Shown in pieces: positions 51,612-64,000 of a DNA stretch of 64,000 nucleotides. This DNA is from Euglena gracilis. Taxonomy: Eukaryota > Euglenida > Euglenophyceae > Euglenales. Position 1 is the stretch's first letter, and each line of letters begins with the position of its first letter. Made by a program: the position numbers and the translations under genes. The stretch covers positions 74,190,192-74,254,191 of the forward strand of contig CP154956.1 of assembly GCA_039621445.1 (NCBI GenBank), in the 5' to 3' direction. Under the pieces are notes generated by a model. The model did not search any database. It was not told where the DNA came from and was given only the letters and a program-made list of their open reading frames with translations.

Positions 51612-54600
51612 ACATCCAACATCCAACAACCACAGCGAACAAGAACCCCGCCACAAGAGACTTCAACCACACCCTTCATCAACCAACTCAGCTCCAGTGC
51701 AGACCCCCCCAAACCATGCGCCGTGCCGTCGCCATCGGAAACTCAAGTGGAAGGGAGGGGTAGGGTGCCGCTGGGCAGACCGAACGGCTCAGCTCCTCAT
51801 TGCTTCCGAAGGCACCGGGAAGCAGACGCACACCCGTGGGCCCCAGGGCCGGACGGGCGGATTGTTCTCCGTGTGAGCGGCGCGGCTCTCGGCGGGGCGG
51901 GGCACGGGCCGTCGCTGCACCGTGGGCTGCCGCACCACAGGGAGGGAGAGCGCGGGGGGCGTGGTGGTGGTTGACCGGAGCAGCCCGTTGGCTTGGGGAT
52001 GGCGGCAGGGAACCCCGGCGAAACCCCAGACTCCCACTTTGATCAGTTCTCGTTGATGCTCTGTGGAGGTGGCGCCGTGGCGGCCGTAGCGCTGTCACCA
52101 GGGTCGGACTAAACCTGTACAAAAAAAAAAACACCCAGCGCAAAGTTCTGGAATTTTTTTGGGTTACAAAAAAAGCCCCAGAAATCGCCTTTTTCAGCAC
52201 TTTTTTGAACTGACGTTTTTTTTTTGAAAATTCGACCAAAAATGTACCAATTCCTATTTTATCTGGCGTGAAACGCCAAAAAAAAAAACTTTTGGGTTCC
52301 CGGGACGTCCTGGAGCACCCCCCCAGGTCTGAACAGGGGGTCCGACAATCCCGAACCCCCCGTCTGGGCTTAATGAAGGCCTGGTGGGGGGGGGGGCTGG
52401 ACAACCAAATGGGAGGTGGGGGGCGGTCCACCACAGGACCGTGGAAGGAATAGTTCCTTCGGCGTCGAAGGCAAATTTTGACATAAAAATCCCCCCAAAA
52501 GTACAGGAAGGACTGGTGGGGGGCCCCACCTCCAGGATGGGGGTGGGGGTCGACCTCCTCACCATCCACAGGGTCTTGGAGATTCCCGTACAGCCCTGCC
52601 CCCCCCTCCCCCTGTGAAACCAACGCTCATTTATACCCTGGCCACCACTGGTGACGTTGCGGCGACGCAGTTAGACACGAAATGCAACCAGTGAGTTCTC
52701 AGAGAAGATGAGATTTCCCATGCGATGTGTGGGTATATTTGCATAATAAGTTTGGCCCCCACAGCACAAGGGACTGCTCAACTTGGGGGGGGGTCAAGAA
52801 AGGTGTCACGCTCACTCCAATGACCAGGGTATTGCGAGAGATGGAATGATGGCAGGTGGCGCTGTGGCCAGCCGCGGCCAGCCGCGGCGCCACCACAAGC
52901 CAGTCGTTGCTATGTTGCAACCCATGAGCCCAATTAGGGTTAATGTGCGTACCCTGGGAAACTGTCATGCCCGGGAACCTGTCAGGGTCCCGCCCGGGAA
53001 ACTGTCAGGGTCCCCGGTACTGGCCATCCTGTCAGGCAACCAAAGGCAATTTTCGAAGCGGGCCGTTTCTGCGCATCAGCAAACCCGGAGCAGATGAGGG
53101 AGGAGGTCGGAAAATGTGTTTGGTGACCCGTGATGCTTCCCCCACAACACACAAGTATTTGCAGCCGTGGGGGGCAGAACAGCCTCGGCTGCCGCACAAA
53201 GCCCCCTGGGCAGAACAGTGTGTGGGAGGGCTCGCGCGGGACCAGCAGCAAGAGACACAGGACAGCGGAAACCAGGGGGAGGAGAACCACATGGAGCCGG
53301 CCGCCAGGGGTGGGGTGGGATGGGAGGGGGCCACCCTCCCGCGCCATCGCAGAAGGGCCCCTGTGGTCCCTGCGAGGCGAGAGGCACACAACACACACAC
53401 ACACACACACATACACACACATACACACACAAAACACAACACACACAACACACACAACACACACAACGCAACACAACACAACACAACACAACACAACACA
53501 ACACAACACAACACAACACAACACAACACAACACAACACAACACAACACAACACAACACAACACAACACAACACACCACAACACAACGCAACACAACACA
53601 ACACAACACAACACAACACATCACACCACACACACACACACACAACACACACACATAACACACACAATACACACAGCACAGCACACACACAACACAACAC
53701 AACACAACACAACACAACACAACACAACACAACACAACACAACACACACACAACACAACACAACACAACACAACACAACACAACACAACACAACACAACA
53801 CACACACACACAACACATACACAACACACATCACACGCACAACACATACACAACACACAACACACAACACACAACACACAACACACAACACACACACAAC
53901 ATAACACACAGTGGAGGTGCGGAGTGAATACAACTGGTGACGTGCATGAGAACCTCCTACGGCTGGATGGCAGGCGCCCCACGAGCAACCCACTGGGAGA
54001 AAGCCCAAAGTCGTATTGCAACGCGCAACAAGCAGCCACTCAGCCAGTGTGATGTTTCATGAAATCCCACCACTTACCTCCCCCTGGGAAAATGCCACTG
54101 AACAAATCAGCGACACACAGTTAGGTGACAGGTCCATAGAAAGACAAGTCAGCGAGAACAAGACGACAATTGGTCCGGATCAGGGGGTATTGACTTTTTT
54201 TTTATCCCCCCAGGCCGATATAAAAAGCTGAAACTGCAGTTTTTTCACACAACTGCGATCAGAAGCCGGATAAAAATGGAAACAATTTTCATTTTTGTTA
54301 TTTAGCACGACTTTTCAACAAAAAAGTAAAAATCAAAAATTAACAGTTGATATGAAAGCAGGTTCAAGGGGTGGGACCCCCCCCACCAGCCTCCCTGACC
54401 TCCCCCCGCCCGCACGCCCCTTGCCCCCCCTCCGACGTTCTCACCACTTTGTACTTGTTTTGGTTGTGCTCTATGTGCAACTGTTCGCAGGGGGGTCCCC
54501 GCCCCTCCCAAACCTCCAGGATCAAAAATAACAAGACCCCATCTTAGACATTTCGTCAAGGCTCTAAACGTGTCGAATATAAAAAGACCTCAACCTCCTG

Positions 54601-55194
54601 ACCCCGCAAACCCCCCCCCCTTCCTAGCAGCCCCTTACCTCCCCTAAACCACCACCCCCTTAACCCCAGGGCAGTTAGACATTTCCCCATTGCGATGTGT
54701 GGACATATTTGCTTGATACGTTTGGCCCCACAGGACAAGGAACTTCCCAATTGGGGTCAAGGCACATGGGGGGACCAGCGAGGCGTCATGCTCGGGTCCC
54801 TGCCCCCCACCCCTGGGAGGGCTGAAAGGGAATCCCAGAAATCCCATGGGGGGATGGGGCATGGGAGTGGGGCCGTTCCCATTTTTCGAGGCGCCAATTA
54901 TTTAGGCTAGAATTTTCCTTCGGCGCTGAAGGAAATTCCCCTTGCAAAGGGGTCTGACCCCCCTCCCCAAACCTCCCACAAACTCCCCAAACTGTCCTCC
55001 CCGGGAAACTGTCTTCTGTGCCCACTAACCTGTCCTCATAGGACCTGCCACCCTTCGTGCCATTACCGTACAGGTATGGGCTTCGCTGGCGCGGAGTGAA
55101 ATGACCCGGAACGGGTGTTGTTGGGTGACTCGGACGCATCGGGCGAGGGAGGGGGACGGCGGCGGAGGGCACAGGGCCCGGGTCCCGGGTGCGG
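51612..55194. other. Post-gap intergenic stretch
   Basis: A GC-rich patch at about 51800-52090 is open in several frames on both strands, and I cannot choose one. The rest holds poly-G/C elements (52100-52600), GGCCAGCCGCGG tandem copies at about 52868, the pentanucleotide array and Pro-rich noncoding sequence. Confidence 0.35.
53393..53910. repeat. ACACA/AACAC pentanucleotide array
   Basis: About 520 bp of CA and ACAAC pentanucleotide repeats in alternating blocks. It resembles the 3' part of 29533-29830. Confidence 0.95.
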
Positions 55195-63947
<8,753 letters not shown>

Positions 63948-64000
63948 CTGTGGGCCGGGCGGGCGGGCAGTTGAGCTTTATCCCCCCCCCCCCCCGGAGG

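Noticed and set aside
52100-52597. Candidate hAT-like MITE starting CAGGGTCGGACT and ending GTACAGCCCTG
   Set aside because: The two ends do not match each other and no 8-bp duplication is present; only the right end resembles a known family end.
53032-54052. 300-370 codon frames of Cys-Val-Leu or Thr-Gln-His repeats
   Set aside because: Translation of the AACAC pentanucleotide array.

Overview
This is a eukaryotic nuclear window. It has split genes with GT-AG introns, very long microsatellites inside introns, LTR and tyrosine-recombinase retroelements, and many short inverted-repeat transposons. There are no bacterial operons or ribosome binding sites. I cannot name the organism. An intron-rich, repeat-rich protist or alga would fit, but that is inference. 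Long Thr-His, Cys-Val, Ser-Leu or Glu-Arg reading frames are microsatellite translations and are not annotated as genes.

Region by region. (1) 0.8-12.25 kb, plus strand: exons of a SEN1/senataxin-type superfamily 1 RNA/DNA helicase whose 5' end, including Walker A, lies left of the window. (2) 12.2-21.1 kb: transposon-rich sequence with a few good exons of an unrecognised Ser/Pro/Ala-rich protein. (3) 24.1-32.2 kb, plus strand: exons of a KHDC4/BLOM7-like two-KH-domain protein, with splice phases that agree across most of the gene. (4) 33.5-37.35 kb: a DIRS-like retroelement (Gag-like, RT, RNase H, Dam-like methyltransferase-like domain, start of a tyrosine recombinase), truncated where the next element begins. 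(5) 37.4-51.6 kb: a large Ty3/gypsy chromovirus, with two initiator-tRNA-Met-like primer sites, a very long Gag, protease, a Dam-like domain between protease and RT, RT, RNase H, integrase and chromodomain. Behind it lies a long unrecognised GC-rich reading frame that runs into a 13-N assembly gap. No 3' LTR is seen. (6) 55.2-63.95 kb, minus strand: exons of a divergent group II chaperonin-like (CCT/BBS-type) protein.

Dispersed elements explain much of the noncoding sequence. Five hAT-like MITEs have 8-bp target duplications (12236-12651, 15422-15819, 18902-19162, 22185-22447, 26214-26561). One 1.58-kb TIR element has long palindromic termini and a flanking direct repeat (13661-15237), with a decayed relative at 3548-4807. 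A C-tract TIR element with a TAA duplication sits at 56357-56767. A short family has four copies at 61.4-63.5 kb.

The most unusual item is the chromovirus. A Dam-like domain, otherwise typical of DIRS-group elements, appears to sit inside a Ty3-type Pol, and a second long ORF follows the integrase. Many reading-frame changes in both retroelements fall at or near homopolymers, so decay and assembly error cannot be separated from this sequence alone.
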